From positions 21,407,853 to 21,471,852 of the forward strand of contig NC_091946.1 of assembly GCF_041260155.1 (NCBI RefSeq): 64,000 bases of DNA, in the 5' to 3' direction. Both the position numbers and the translations under genes were made by a program. This document shows, piece after piece, positions 41,801 through 54,110 of the stretch; positions within the stretch are counted from its first letter, which is position 1; each line of letters starts with the position of its first letter. The notes under the pieces are model-generated. The model worked only from the letters and a program-made list of their open reading frames with translations. It did not search any database and was not told where the DNA came from. This DNA is from Ptychodera flava. Taxonomy: Eukaryota; Hemichordata; Enteropneusta; Ptychoderidae.

Positions 41801-44800
41801 AAGAGGGAATCCTGGATGACTGAACTACCGGAATATTCCAAGGCATTTGGCTTGGGACCCAGAAGTTTTAGGAAAAATGCAGGTCCCTCCATGGAGGATC
41901 GCTCAGGATGGACAGATACTCCAGCCGATAAAGCAAGGAAGGCGATGGTATGTCACTTAAATGAATTGAAATGTTTGTGTAGATTTTTGGCTTCAATTTT
42001 CTGTTAACAAAATACCCTCTGTAATTAGTCCCCACGGACACCGTCCGGGGGACTTATAGGTTTGGTCATGTCCGTGCGTGCGTCCGTGCGTGCGTGTGTG
42101 CGTCCGTGCGTCCGTCCGTTCACGCAGATATCTCAGAGACGCCTGGAGCGATTTCGTTCAAACTTGGTACAAGGATAGTACCCTACCTCATACAGATGCA
42201 CATCAATTTGTTTCACAATGCAATCAAATTTGGCCGTGTTAGAGGACTTTTTAGTTTTCACCTCCATAGACTCCCATGTATAAGGCAGTCCATAGACTTC
42301 CATGTATAAGGCAGTCCATAGACTCCCATGTATAAGGCAGTCCATAGACTCCCATGTATAAGGCAGTCCATAGACTCCCATGTATAAGGCAGTCCATAGA
42401 CTCCCATGTATAAGGCAGTCCATAGACTCCCATGTATAAGGCAGTCCATAGACTCCCATGTATAAGGCAGTCCATAGACTCCCATGTATAAGGCAGTCCA
42501 TAGACTCCCATGTATAAGGCCAAGAAAAATAAAATTTAGTTTCTCATCGTATTCATATTGCAAAAAGGATGCAGTTACACAGTTTTTAGTCCCCAAAGAT
42601 AAAGTCAAGGGGGCTTTTAGATTGGGTCATGTCGTCCATGAGTCCATCCATGAGTCCATCCGTTCACGCAGATATCTCAGACACTTTGACAAAATGTCAC
42701 GTGACCTTGGTGACCTTTGACCTCGAATATACATATTTGTCCATAACTCAGTAACCACAAGTCCTAAACCTTTCATATATGGTATGATGGGACACCCTAT
42801 GACACCACATATTGTACCTCATTAATTATGCGCATATCTAATTTTGAGTGAGCCAATAGAGCTAGAGGTCTGATTTTTTGTATATATGGATAACTTAGCA
42901 ATAAAATTTTTTTGACAAAATGTCACGTGACCTCGGTGACCTTTGACCTCAAATATACATATTTGTGCATAACTCAGTAACCACAAGTGCTACAACCTTC
43001 ATATTTGGTATGATGGGACACCTTATGACGCCACATATTGTACCTCATTATTGTACCTCATTATGTGCATATCTAATTTTGAGCAAGCAAATAGAGCTAG
43101 AGGTCTGATTTTTGGTATATAGGGATAACTTAGCACTACAATTTTTTTTACAGAATGTCGCGTGACCTCGGTGACCTTTGACCTCAAATATACATATTTG
43201 TCCATAACTCAGGAACACCCTTCATATATGGTATGACGGGACACCTTATGACGCCACATATTGTACCTCATCAATTATGCGCATGTCTAATTTTGAGCGA
43301 GCCAATAGAGCTAGAGGTCTGATTTTTGGTATATAGGGATAACTTAGCAATACAATTTTTTTGACAAAATGTCATGTGACCTCGGTGACCTTTGACCTCA
43401 AATATACATATTTGTCCATAACTCAGTAACCACAAGTGCTACACCCTTCATATATGGTATGACGGGACACCTTATGACGCCACATATTGTACCTCATTAG
43501 TTATGTGCATATCTAATTTTGAGCAAGCAAATAGAGCTAGAGGTCTGATTTTTGGTATATAGGGATAACTTAGCACTACAATTTTTTTGACAAAATGTCA
43601 CATGACGTCGATGACCTTTGACCTTAAATATACATATTTGTCCATAACTCAGGAACCACAAGTGGTACACCCTTCATATATGGTATGATGGGAGACCTTA
43701 TGATGCTTCATACTGTACCTCATTAATTATGCATATATCTAATTCTGAGCAAACCATAGAGCTGGATGACTGTCATACATATGCACATAGATTTGTTCTG
43801 TGATACGATCCAATAAGGCCGCCATGTGGCCATTTTATTACGTTTCTTTCATGTCCTGAACTACAGCTCAGACATGTATCAAGCAAATTTATTCAAAAGT
43901 ATTTTTATCACAGACCTAATGAAGAGGACTCTATCCTCTCTGAGGACCTGTAATCAAAGTACCCATTAACAAGTGGGGACTGTGTCATCAACGATGACTT
44001 GTTTTGTTTTATATTGTGTGATTTGCCTTGTACTGTGCATTGATTGATTGCTTCATTTGACAAATTGAAATAAATTATGGAAAAATATCACCGTGTGAAA
44101 GTACATTCATATCATAACGTGCCTTTTCAAAACCCAGAACAGTTCCAAACCCATTTTTGTGAAAAAATTTTGCTGTGTTGGTAAATAGTTTTCTAATTAA
44201 ATTTAGATAGTACCCAGTGGTCATTAGGAACAACCAAAAATCAATTTTACACTGTACATGTATATGGTTCAATCATACAATAACAGGGAAGAATTTTGGC
44301 AATGTTCTGGTTGACATGACTGAAGAAATCTGGGCCAACAGTGAACAATTTTGCAAATAAACAAAATCCTAGGGGATCCCACAATGTAAAAATCTATGGA
44401 AGGGCCCCCTAAGAGAACCCTGCTGTTTTCATCATTAAGATTGGGTCAAGTGCTCTTCAGATGTGCTTTCAGTCACTGCAACTCTTAAAATAGGAAATTG
44501 AAAACTTAAACTTTTGCAAACTTTCCATAAGGAAACCTTAAAGCCATTCATTTCCAAAATCAAGAATAAAAAATCAGATGTCAGATGCATCTTAAAAGTT
44601 TTAAGAGTCCAAATATCATTCCAGAAGGCCCATAACTACCTTGACAAATCAAGCTTTAAACAACAACATCCTGTATTCCCATCCCTGGTATGCTCTCTTT
44701 ATTTGACGTCGGAAAACAATAATTTACATTGAATGTTATTACTTGGTCTTACAATTGCAAGAAGACAAGGCTTCACTGGTTTCAGGATAATGGGAGGTGG

Positions 44801-46514
44801 TCGAAATGTAGGAATGTTGAGGGCGGAAACCCAGAATTTTGGTCTGGAATTTGCAGTTTTCAGTGTCTTTTCTGCTCACAGGAACGAAGGGAGAAAGGTC
44901 AACAGGATCAACACAAGAAACGACCAGAGGCACGTATGATGTCTGAAAGGGACAAACAGATAGCTGAACAGATATCCAGTTTCAACAAGGACAAACGGTC
45001 TGAGTCTTTGGTAGATATGCACACAAAAGAAAGGAAACGGAAGATGGTAAGTTTTAAAAAATGACGCTTTGATGTCATTGGTCAGTTACCTGTAACATGC
45101 TTACAATGTCACCAATATTTTCACTGATTGGCTTAAATCTCCCAATGCTGATTTGAATAATATAGCCTTAAAGTGACTGGTTATGGGGAAGTTGTATGTA
45201 CAAAGACGTGTGGTGTTTCGCAAAAGGGAAAGACAATCAAAGTATTTTACATTGTTGTCTACTGTGATACATGTACCAGTAGTTTGGGTAGCTATTTAAA
45301 ATACAGTAATAGTGTCTTTGAATCTTGAACTGTTATCCTGTTGTAGTTCCATTCAAGTTCTTGACACTTTTGTACAAGCTCCAGAAAAAATTTGAAGGAT
45401 CACACCGGACGGCCAAAAAGGCAGTAAGTGGGCGGCATGAGAGCGATGTCACATGCGTGTCACCTGTTGACATCGCAACTCTCAGTGTAAATAAACAAAA
45501 AGGCTGCCTCCCTCTGCTCTGTATGACAACCGGCATACCAGTAATAGAAACCTGGAGTGTTCTAAAGCATAGGAGAGTTTGGGATTTATAACAATTGTAA
45601 TAACATATTGTACCAAAAAAAGTTCTTCCCCTGATACGTTTCCTGAGTCCCGCTATCTCTTTTTATGGCGTTCGTTGAAATATGGAGGAATTGCCATGTG
45701 TGGTGTTGACTTCTGTGGAAACATCACATAGTTAATGAATGAAGCCTGCTTACATGAACATTCCTACATGTATATTTATCTGAAGGTGGAAAAAAGTGAA
45801 ACCCCAAAACTTAAGGTTTTTCCTATCATTTGTAAATTCTTGGCATGTGTGTATGATAAATTGGTTATTACCCAACATTGCGTTGTATCAGCATTCACGT
45901 CATTTGTGCTGCATCAGACACTCCTCTCCGTCATGTGTCTGATGCGGCACAAATGACACTCAATGCTGATATGACAGAGGCACAGGCTAGATTGGGCCAT
46001 GAGCTTTAAGTATTGCACCCAAACCTACATGTTTTGGTAATATCTCCCACTTTGCATGTATTTCATGGCCAGGCAAGTTTGTAAAAAATCATGTGAACAG
46101 TATAGTATCTCTGTTTTTAAGGGCCTTTGAATCTTCAAATCTCTGTTAAAATGCAACATATGGGATGGGCATGTTGTGCCTCACTGGTTTTAATCAAGTG
46201 GACCTGATAATGACAGATGAACTTGACAGGATAAGGGTTTAACTTTACATGTTGTCTGTCTTTGTACACGAAATGTCAATGATTTAACGGTCAGTTGTTG
46301 ACCATGCTATCGAAATCAAAATGTATATTTTCCTGCGTTTTATGCATTGAAACAGAAAGAAGAGGGATACAAACCAAACGAGAGGCGTCCGTTTGATCGT
46401 GAAGTTGATTTACAAGTCAACCGATTTGATGATGCAAAGAAGAAACGAATGATGAAACAAGCTGCTGGCCTTGACAGTAAATTTCAGCATAGCAACAGTG
46501 GAGCCTACATATAG
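38877..46514 (+). CDS. GPALPP1: GPALPP1, GPALPP-motif nuclear protein with expanded repeats
   Basis: Five exons: 38877-38991, 39717-40903, 41783-41947, 44882-45046 and 46356-46514, all GT-AG with matching phases; 1791 nt, 596 residues, far longer than human GPALPP1 (about 340). Exon 1 starts MASYHGPALPPGF. Exon 2 (residues about 39-434) carries eleven further copies of a (Y/F)GPALPPGY-type motif spaced by 25-40 acidic/Ser-rich residues, ending in EDIIGPMP as in human. Exons 3-5 encode the conserved C-terminal domain (DUF3752): RESWMTELPEYSKAFGLGPR, WTDTPADKARKA, ISSFNKDKRSESLVDMH, RRPFDREVDLQVNRFDDAKK and a C-terminal GAYI. Molecular function is not known; the family is nuclear and low-complexity. 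AATAAA lies at 46809-46814. Intron 3 is stuffed with a 2-kb repeat element. Confidence 0.95.
40915..40985. mobile_element. Tiny TTAA-flanked element at the GPALPP1 exon 2 donor
   Basis: TTAA, TCCTCTT at the left and AAGAGGA, TTAA at the right, 63 bp between the TTAAs, beginning 11 bp after the exon 2 splice donor. The interior (TTTCTATGGTTTGTC) resembles family P1. Confidence 0.6.
42270..42519. repeat. 26-bp minisatellite, about ten copies
   Basis: Unit GACTCCCATGTATAAGGCAG plus TCCATA, nearly perfect. Because 26 is not a multiple of three and the unit's minus strand lacks stops, all three minus frames stay open with a 26-residue protein period; those ORFs are artefacts. Confidence 0.95.
42688..43780. 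repeat. Tandem array of about 225-bp units, five copies
   Basis: Units begin at about 42688, 42914, 43150, 43363 and 43589 with GACAAAATGTCACGTGACCT-like sequence, then CGGTGACCTTTGACCTC, CATAACTCAGTAACCAC and GAGCTAGAGGTCTGATTTTT. The TGACCTTTGACCTC word repeats in every unit. Confidence 0.9.
44430..44640. repeat. Weak AGGTAG/TTAA family fragment
   Basis: Shares ACTTTTGCAAACTTTCCATAA, CCAAAATCAAGAATAAAAA and AAGAGTCCAAATATC with the dispersed family. It is diverged and the ends are not found. Confidence 0.35.
45885..45975. mobile_element. Palindromic element, 91 bp, in GPALPP1 intron 4
   Basis: Arms GTATCAGCATTCACGTCATT TGTGCTGCATCAGACAC and the near-perfect complement around a 13-base loop. 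It is unlike families T1 and T2. No clear target duplication. Confidence 0.75.
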
Positions 46515-47101
46515 ATTTCAAGTCAGTTTGCATCGGCATTGCTTTTGCCATGACCTAATTTTTTCATTCATCATGGAACGGTCCGTTAATAATGATCTGA
46601 CTAGAGACATGCTTGTTGGTTATTTTCTTTGTCACAAGCAAAGGAACTAGTGATCCAAATTTTGAACCACTCTAAAATGGAGGTTGAGCAATAACCTCTT
46701 GTATGCAGAATTGTAGTTGAAAGTTGTAGTTTCGTAAAAATCAGTACATGAAATATACACCATTAAAGTCTTTTTTATTGTATTCTCATCGTAAAAAATT
46801 GCATCACAAATAAATTTTCATTATTTAAAACTGTCCGCGTAAGAGAAATATCATATAAAAGGCTGATAAATGTGTTATATATTTGGTGTAAAAAGTTGGC
46901 TGGAAGTATATTGTTCTGTAGTTGTATGTATCAGTTTGCCAGTGCAGTATAACCTTGTGATACATACTCATATTAAATTTTTAGCCGTCAGGTGCTTTAT
47001 GGAACCACTTTATAGGTGTCTAGAATTTTTGTCAGTGTCCTTATGGGTGTGCAGCACACAGTACAAGATATATCCCACAATTCTCTCTGATTTTATCATT
47101 T

Positions 47102-47304
47102 CAGAGATTCTAGACTGAAAGATTCCTCGCTGGAGGGCGTTCTCTACGTTTCACCTTTCTAAGAGGGGGTGTAGAGAGCACCTTAACCCTTTCACCACCG
47201 TGGTTTGTCCCAAATCCATTGTTTTCTATGGCAAAGTTGGACCTGTATACAGGGAACTGGGGGTGAAAGGGTTAAGTGACTGACCTTTCAGTCTACAGAG
47301 ATTC
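47102..47304. mobile_element. Palindromic element family T1, copy 3, with nested P1 element
   Basis: T1 element 47111-47295 with ends TAGACTGAAAG and CTTTCAGTCTA, flanked by a perfect CAGAGATTC on each side. A P1 element (47187-47271, CCCTTTCACC and GGTGAAAGGG ends) is inserted in it, flanked by TTAA (47183-47186, 47272-47275). Without the insertion, T1 would be about 96 bp, like the other copies. It lies about 600 bp downstream of the GPALPP1 stop. Confidence 0.92.
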
Positions 47305-47863
47305 CTGAGTGCATTGAAGACATACATGTATCTTCATGGCCCCTGTGACCCATAAAAAAGAAGTAAAGTTAAGCGACTGTTTTGTCTCACTTAAAGGCAA
47401 AGTCTTTCAATAAACTAGCATAGATGGCTTCCACTCCTTGTCTACGTTCATACCTTCTAACCTGTTACCAACAAACTTGATCTTCCATGCATTCTTGGGT
47501 GAGATTTCTGATGAGGGGCAAACATGCTCAAGACGAAAAAATCATGTTCCATGCACTGCTGCCAGCAATCACAGCACATGCCATAATTCAAATGTTTCAA
47601 GTGATTGCACACTCACAGTAGATAGCCAATCACAGCATCGCTACTTCCAAGTGTACAGCAACGCTGCATTGAAAGTAGATTCTTTCATAGCGTCCATTTT
47701 TTGTGGGTCACAGGGTTCGTATTCCTAACCACAAGTGACTCTGAAGTGTGGGGAGACTATCAGACCTGTCATGTAAATTTTGAAAGCATAATTGTGAGTG
47801 CTGTTTTGTTTCTCATTTGGCAAATTGAATAATTTGATGGCTTGCTCTTCAAGTTGGAAGATA

Positions 47864-48220
47864 TTAAGGTAGAATGTGCCTTTGGGACAGATATTCGGTA
47901 TCTCAAATTTTGACAATATTCTCTTGACCTTCTCCTTGTGGTGGCTCATTTTGAACCTTATGAAGTATACAAAATTTTCACTTGTTTATTTTTGGGAAAT
48001 TCGAAAATTTTATTTGTCCGCACAGAGATAAGACAGGGATGGCAGCCATTTTTAATTTCCAATATCAGTAAATGTTGGATAATTTCTTCTTGAGTACCAA
48101 AATTTGCAGGGTGACCCAAGATTTTTATTCTTGATTTTGGAAGAGAATTGTATAAAGTTTGCTTGAGGAAAGTATGAAGTGAAGTTTAATTCATTCATTT
48201 CGAGGTGCAAACTACCTTAA
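47864..48220. mobile_element. AGGTAG/TTAA element, complete copy
   Basis: TTAA then GGTAGAATGTGCC at the left and GAGGTGCAAACTACC then TTAA at the right, 349 bp between. This copy defines the ends of the family seen also near 11770, 21221, 21893 and 30102: inverted ends about 12 bp and a TTAA target duplication (piggyBac- or Kolobok-like). Confidence 0.8.
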
Positions 48221-48299
48221 AGCCCCAATAGCTGAGAATTTTATGCATTATTTTTAGTTCCAGAAACCAGCTCTGGAACTGTTAGTTTTTGCTCACTTT

Positions 48300-48302
48300 C
48301 CT

Positions 48303-48345
<43 letters not shown>
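48300..48345. repeat. TTTC tetranucleotide microsatellite
   Basis: About eleven TTTC/TTTC-like units. Confidence 0.95.
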
Positions 48346-48354
48346 CTATTTCCG

Positions 48355-48695
48355 GTATTACTATCATAGAACATGTTATACACAAATTTTACCTTAATTA
48401 CCCAGAATACATTGCGACACGCTTATGACGTCATCGCTCAGCTCGGACGGGTTTTACGGGCATTTCTTGTGTGTTTATTTATTTATTTTTTATTTTGCAT
48501 TGCTCAACTATCATTTTGCGTTCAGCTATTAATAATTCTAGCTTTCTTACGCTGTTTTTTGTTGCTTTTTGATTTTATTTTTCTCTGAATACTCGCCGTA
48601 CGTGGCGCTGTACTGTTTCGCCAGAATGCTAATGAGATAACAATGGCGGCAGTACGATCGCTTCGCTCGCATAGAGAGAGAAAAGTAGGTTTTCC
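48355..48695 (+). promoter_or_regulatory. Possible promoter and first coding exon
   Basis: A TTCCGG word (48350), ACCCAGAATACATTGCG and a TGACGTCA (CRE-type) at about 48425 precede an ATG at 48643 in AACAATGGCGG. It reads MAAVRSLRSHRERKVGF to a consensus donor CC|GTAAGT at 48695/48696. No second exon was found, so this may be an orphan first exon or chance. Confidence 0.2.
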
Positions 48696-49129
48696 GTAAG
48701 TTTACAAGCGCGGCTGGGCACATCGTGTACCAAGGCGAGGTGGGTGTGCTCGAAAACGAAGATCAATGCAAAATTTGGATTCAAAATCGGCTGTTTTGGC
48801 GGAGAAACTGCCCGCCGTATTTCTGCGGAGCCACCACCGGTTTTTCCTATATCAGTCTGCGAGGCCGTGTAGTGACGGTAACACAGCCCTGCCATGCAGG
48901 GCTAGGCATTCATAGTGAACTGTCTGTCACCGCACCGGCATGCGTTGGCTGCACGTAAAAGCAACTCAACTTTCCAAGATCAAACGGTCAGTATCTTGTG
49001 AAAACAGCGACATAGCAATGAAAAATGTTTTAGTCTGTGCTTTTAATCAAATGAAAATGCATGTGGCCTTGGTTTTCAATTTCAACGGCCTAGGTCCGAT
49101 GTTTCCTCTCGTCTGATCATCGTCGTAAA

Positions 49130-49240
49130 CCACTTTACGGCAACAACTCAGCGCTACCCGTCAAGCGATTGATTTTTGCGTAGGTCAGTGGAGCGAAAAT
49201 TATTGCTCTGGCTCGCGAGAATGTCATCTGATATACATTT
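49130..49240 (-). repeat. Inverted fragment related to the hAT-like element
   Basis: The reverse complement carries CTCGCGAGCCAGAG, GACCTACGCAAAAATCAA and GTTGCCGTAAAG, in the same order as 35672-35770 inside the hAT remnant. It is a second, separate fragment of the same element family. Confidence 0.65.
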
Positions 49241-49496
49241 CCATGCGTTGTCGCCCCAGTATGTATCTGTTGCGTTTTTACCGTACATGTAGGCATTTGT
49301 AATCTGTGTACTGTAATTCCCCGGACTGCCTTGCTTTTAGTTTTATCATGGTGTTTACTGCTATCAGCCCTTAACTATAGGTAGGTGCTTGAATATTAAA
49401 ATCCAAAGCACTGCACCTATCTTTGTCACACATTCTCTTGTTTCTTCCGCCGCTCTGGTCTCTGGAACTTCGCTTTTGCTTGCAAATGCTTTCTAG

Positions 49497-49622
49497 TCAT
49501 GATTGTATTTTCAAACCAAAGTTGGTTCGTGTAAATGTGCTAATTGAAGGACATGTATAGAAGTATCACTGCTTGCTGATTTGGACCATGCCTACGCATT
49601 TTAAAGGATTAAATAATAAACA
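49497..49622 (-). repeat. Inverted copy of a segment of the duplicated unit
   Basis: The reverse complement matches 53505-53620 (GTAGGCATGGTCCAAATCAG, ACATGTCCTTCA, TTAGCACATTTACACGAACC, AACTTTGGTTTGAAAAT). It shows that part of the large repeat unit is also dispersed in the opposite orientation. Confidence 0.75.
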
Positions 49623-50256
49623 GGTGCCGCACTCATAAAATGGCTCCTCACAGAAAATTACAAAAATTGCAGTATTTCCTGCACATACATGTACACATCA
49701 TGATTACAAAAGAAGCAAGCATGATGCCATTTTCTTTACGTTTATAAACATACTTTTATAATGATAGCCAACATTTTGTTGCCGTAATCTTTATTTTCTC
49801 TGTCACATGTAGTTTTTGAAAAAATGGCGGGACATCTAAAATGCTGTTAAACCATTTGAATTTACATGCCACTTTCAACACTTATGATAGTGTTATACAC
49901 TTTCTCAGCCTTCAAGGGGGTCTTATTCAAAGAAAACTTGGAAAAATGGGGAAAATTTGAAATCGGTTGATAACACTCTTGCAGCTATTGTGGCTTTAAT
50001 GGTGACAACAATTTATTGACTATTTTCAAAGGATATGACCAAAAAAGTACATATTTGTACGAGTCAATATCAGCTGGTATGGCAAATGAAAAATATAGAC
50101 TTTTTTCAAAGGATATAACTAAAAGAAATGTACAGATTGTTCATTAGAAGATTACTCCAGTTGGTTAATCCAGTAGTTGCCTTTCAAAGGACTTGTGTAG
50201 TTCCTGCTAAAGTGTTATTGCTAAGGCCATTATGGAAACTTTGACAATTATCGAAT

Positions 50257-50259
<3 letters not shown>
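49623..50259. other. No recognisable feature
   Basis: AT-rich DNA with no exon, hairpin or repeat I can support. Confidence 0.35.

Positions 50260-50313
<54 letters not shown>
50260..50313. repeat. CT microsatellite
   Basis: About 26 CT units. Confidence 0.95.
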
Positions 50314-50314
<1 letters not shown>

Positions 50315-51054
50315 GCCTTGTTCATCAGACATCATGAATTTGTCATTTGTCAGATTTCAACTTTATGCTCAAATTAAATGAAGAAAATGTTATCAGAAAG
50401 GTAATCTGCAATGGTACAAGTCAGGACTAATGGATGTTTTCTAGTAATGCAAAGTGTGGGTGTACAGGAAGCTTGTGTCTCACTTACAATGCAACATACA
50501 TAAAATTGGTATGTTTCCCTTGAAGATCATGTGAAAGATTTTGGAATGCACTTTGCTAATGCATTATTGATGTTTTATATTTATTGATGTTTTATATCTC
50601 ATAAAGATATGTTTAATTCTTTACATTTAATTCATTTTTACTTGACGATCGGGACGTCAATGGAGGGCAGATCAGACATCATCAGGAGTTTGGGAGGGCT
50701 TTGCACAAAATACATTCTTTACAATTAATACAATGTCATTTTTAGCTCACATGTTCACACTTGTGAACTAATGTTGCAGCTATGTCAGTGTGTCTGTCTG
50801 TGTCTGTCTGTCTGTTGGCCCAATATCTCAAAAATGGCTATTCATATCAGAGTCAAATTTGTTACATAGACTAAGTTTGCAAATGGCAAGAACTGATTAG
50901 TTTTTTACTCATTTGCATAATTAATGATTTTAGAAAAAACGGATATACATTGAGAACGACTACTCACAATTTGATGAGATTTGCTACAGATATTGATCAC
51001 ACCAAGATATATCAGCCATGAAAGGTATCAAGGGGTGACATGAAAGATAATTGC

Positions 51055-52115
51055 TAATTTCAATATTTAATGAACTTTCCTAATTTGAGATATATATATC
51101 TGAATGGATTCGATCAAAATTGACAAAACTTGGTATGTAAATCGAAGATACTATGACTTAACATTATATTGAAAGTCATTAAGCATATTTAGTACGGCCA
51201 TTTCCTAATTTGCTTATTTAAAGAACTTTCCTAATTAGGGATATGTCCGAATTGACTGGACCAAAGTTGTGTGACTTGCTATGTACACTAAAGATACTAT
51301 TTAACATTGTTGAAAGTCATTCAGCATTTTCACTTCAGCCGACTCCTAATTTGCATGTTTAATGGATTTTCCTAATGATGAATATTTATATGACTTGACC
51401 ATAGTTGACGAAACTTGCTCTGTTTACTGAAGATACTTTGATGCAACATTATTGAAAGTTACTAAGCATTTTTACATCAGCCAATTCCTAATTTGCATAT
51501 TTAATGAACTTTCTTATGAAGGATATATATTTTGATTGAAGCCATCAAAGTTGACGAAACTTGCTATGTACAGTAAAGATACTATGATACAACATTATTG
51601 AAAGTCATTAAACATTTTTTTACTTCAGCCAATTCCCAATTTGCGTATATAACGAACTTTCTTAATTAAGGATATATCTCTTGATTGATTGATCAAAGTT
51701 GACAAAACTTGCTATGTACATTGAAGATACTTCGATACAAAATTATTCAAAGTCATCAAGCATTTTTATTTCGGCCAATTCCTAATTTGCATCTTTAATG
51801 AATTTGCCTAACTAGGGATATATACCGGGATTGATCAAAATTGGTAACACATGCTATGTACATCGATGATACCAGGTTAAAACAATATTGAAAGTCATTT
51901 CGCATTTTCATGTCAGCTTATTTATGATATCCATATCTAATGAACCTTCACATATTGGCATATATTGCTTGAAGGACTTGATCAAAGGCAATTACACTTG
52001 CTATATAAAGTGAAGATACAATGACAGCAGTCGAAGAAATTTAGTATTTTTATTTCAGCTAATTACATATTTGTATACTTAATGACCTTTAGTATTAATC
52101 TGTGGTGAATATTGT
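51055..52115. repeat. Tandem array of about 148-bp degenerate units (unit 1)
   Basis: About seven units share ATTTAATGAACTTTCCTAAT, GATCAAAGTTGACGAAACTT, GCTATGTACATTGAAGATAC, ATTATTGAAAGTCATTAAGC and CAGCCAATTCCTAATTTGCA, each diverged. Confidence 0.85.
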
Positions 52116-52187
52116 TCATGAGTTTGATCATAACACTTTCAGTGAAGTTGTAAACATGTGGCAAAAGTTTAAATTTACACATAACTG

Positions 52188-53015
<828 letters not shown>

Positions 53016-53774
53016 GAAACACGTGAGCATTTTCAGTTCATATCTGGTTTTACTTGACGATCGGGACTTCGACAGAGGGCCGATCGGATATCATCGGAAG
53101 TTTGGGCGGGCCTTGCAGGAAATACATCATCTACATTTAAAGCCGCAATCATAGCTGCGAATGTGTAATAAACCGATCTCAAAATCCTCCCCCTCCCGTT
53201 TTCCGACTTTTCTTTGAATAACACTCATTAAAGACTAAAAAAGAGTATAATACTTTCATAAGTGTCGAAAGTTGCATGTACATTCAAACGTTTTAAGATC
53301 ATTTTACATTTCCCGCCATTATCAACAGAGAAAATAAAGGTTACAACATCAAAATATTGGCCACCGCGTATCGTGCTTTCAAGTATATGGCACCATGCTT
53401 GTTTCTTTTATGGTCACGATGTGTATGTGCAGGAAATACTGCATTTGTCGTACTTTCCGTGGGGGGCACCGTTTTATAAATGCGACTTCTCTTTATTATT
53501 TAAAATGTTAAAACGCGTAGGCATGGTCCAAATCAGCGAGCAATGATACTTGTGTACATGTCCTTCAGTTAGCACATTTACACGAACCAACTTTGGTTTG
53601 AAAATAAAATCATGAAAATAATGCATAAAATTCGCAGTTATTGGGGCTGTAATGCATTTTTTCATAAAATGTCCACACGAAATATACACTTAACTATCGG
53701 GACTTCGTCGGGAGGGACGATTGGACATCATAGGGAGATTGGGCCGGCCTTGTACGAAATACACCGTTTTCATT

Positions 53775-54110
53775 TAATACGCTTTTTCATAAAATGAAAT
53801 AAATGTAAAAAGTGTATGACGTGCAAGCCCATCTAGACCAATCCCCGATCTTAAATGTAATTCGTGCAGAACTTCCATGTAATAAATGTAATACATGTAA
53901 AAATGTATTGTAAAGAATGTAATTCGTGCATGCCAGTCTAGACCTAGCCCGAATCTTATAATGCAGTTCGTGAAGAACATTAATGAAATAAATGTAATAC
54001 ATGTAAAAATGTACTAAATGTAAAGAATGTATTTCGTGCAAGCCTGCATCTAGACCTAGCCACGATTTTTTAATGTAATTCGTGCAAACTTTTAATGTAA
54101 TAATAGAGGA
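53775..54110. repeat. Tandem array of about 118-bp units
   Basis: Three units with AATGTAATTCGTGCAAGCC, TCTAGACCTAGCC and AATAAATGTAATACATGTAA. Unit 2 of the large duplication keeps two (57890-58105). Confidence 0.8.

Larger units (their letters stand above)
42027..43981. mobile_element. 2-kb repeat element with AGTCCCCAC ends in GPALPP1 intron 3
   Basis: Left end AGTCCCCACGGACACCGTCC with a GTCCCC/GGGGAC hairpin and GTCCGTGCG repeats. Right end GTGGGGACT (43973-43981), the complement of the first nine bases. Inside are a 26-bp minisatellite (42270-42519), a second head starting AGTCCCCAAAG at 42588, and five copies of a roughly 225-bp unit. Heads of this type (GTCCGTCCGT plus GATATCTCAG) are common in marine invertebrate genomes. 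It has no coding capacity and its class is unknown. Confidence 0.6.

Noticed and set aside
42270-42519. Possible CRISPR-like array
   Set aside because: Units abut with no spacers and the genome is eukaryotic; it is a plain minisatellite.
42133-42608. Three long minus-strand ORFs with repeated LIHGSLWTALYMGVYG
   Set aside because: One 26-bp minisatellite read in three frames; no gene structure.
48880-48910. Short AGCCCTGC/GCAGGGCT palindrome as another T2 copy
   Set aside because: Only about 20 bp with no flanking duplication; it could be chance or a tiny remnant.
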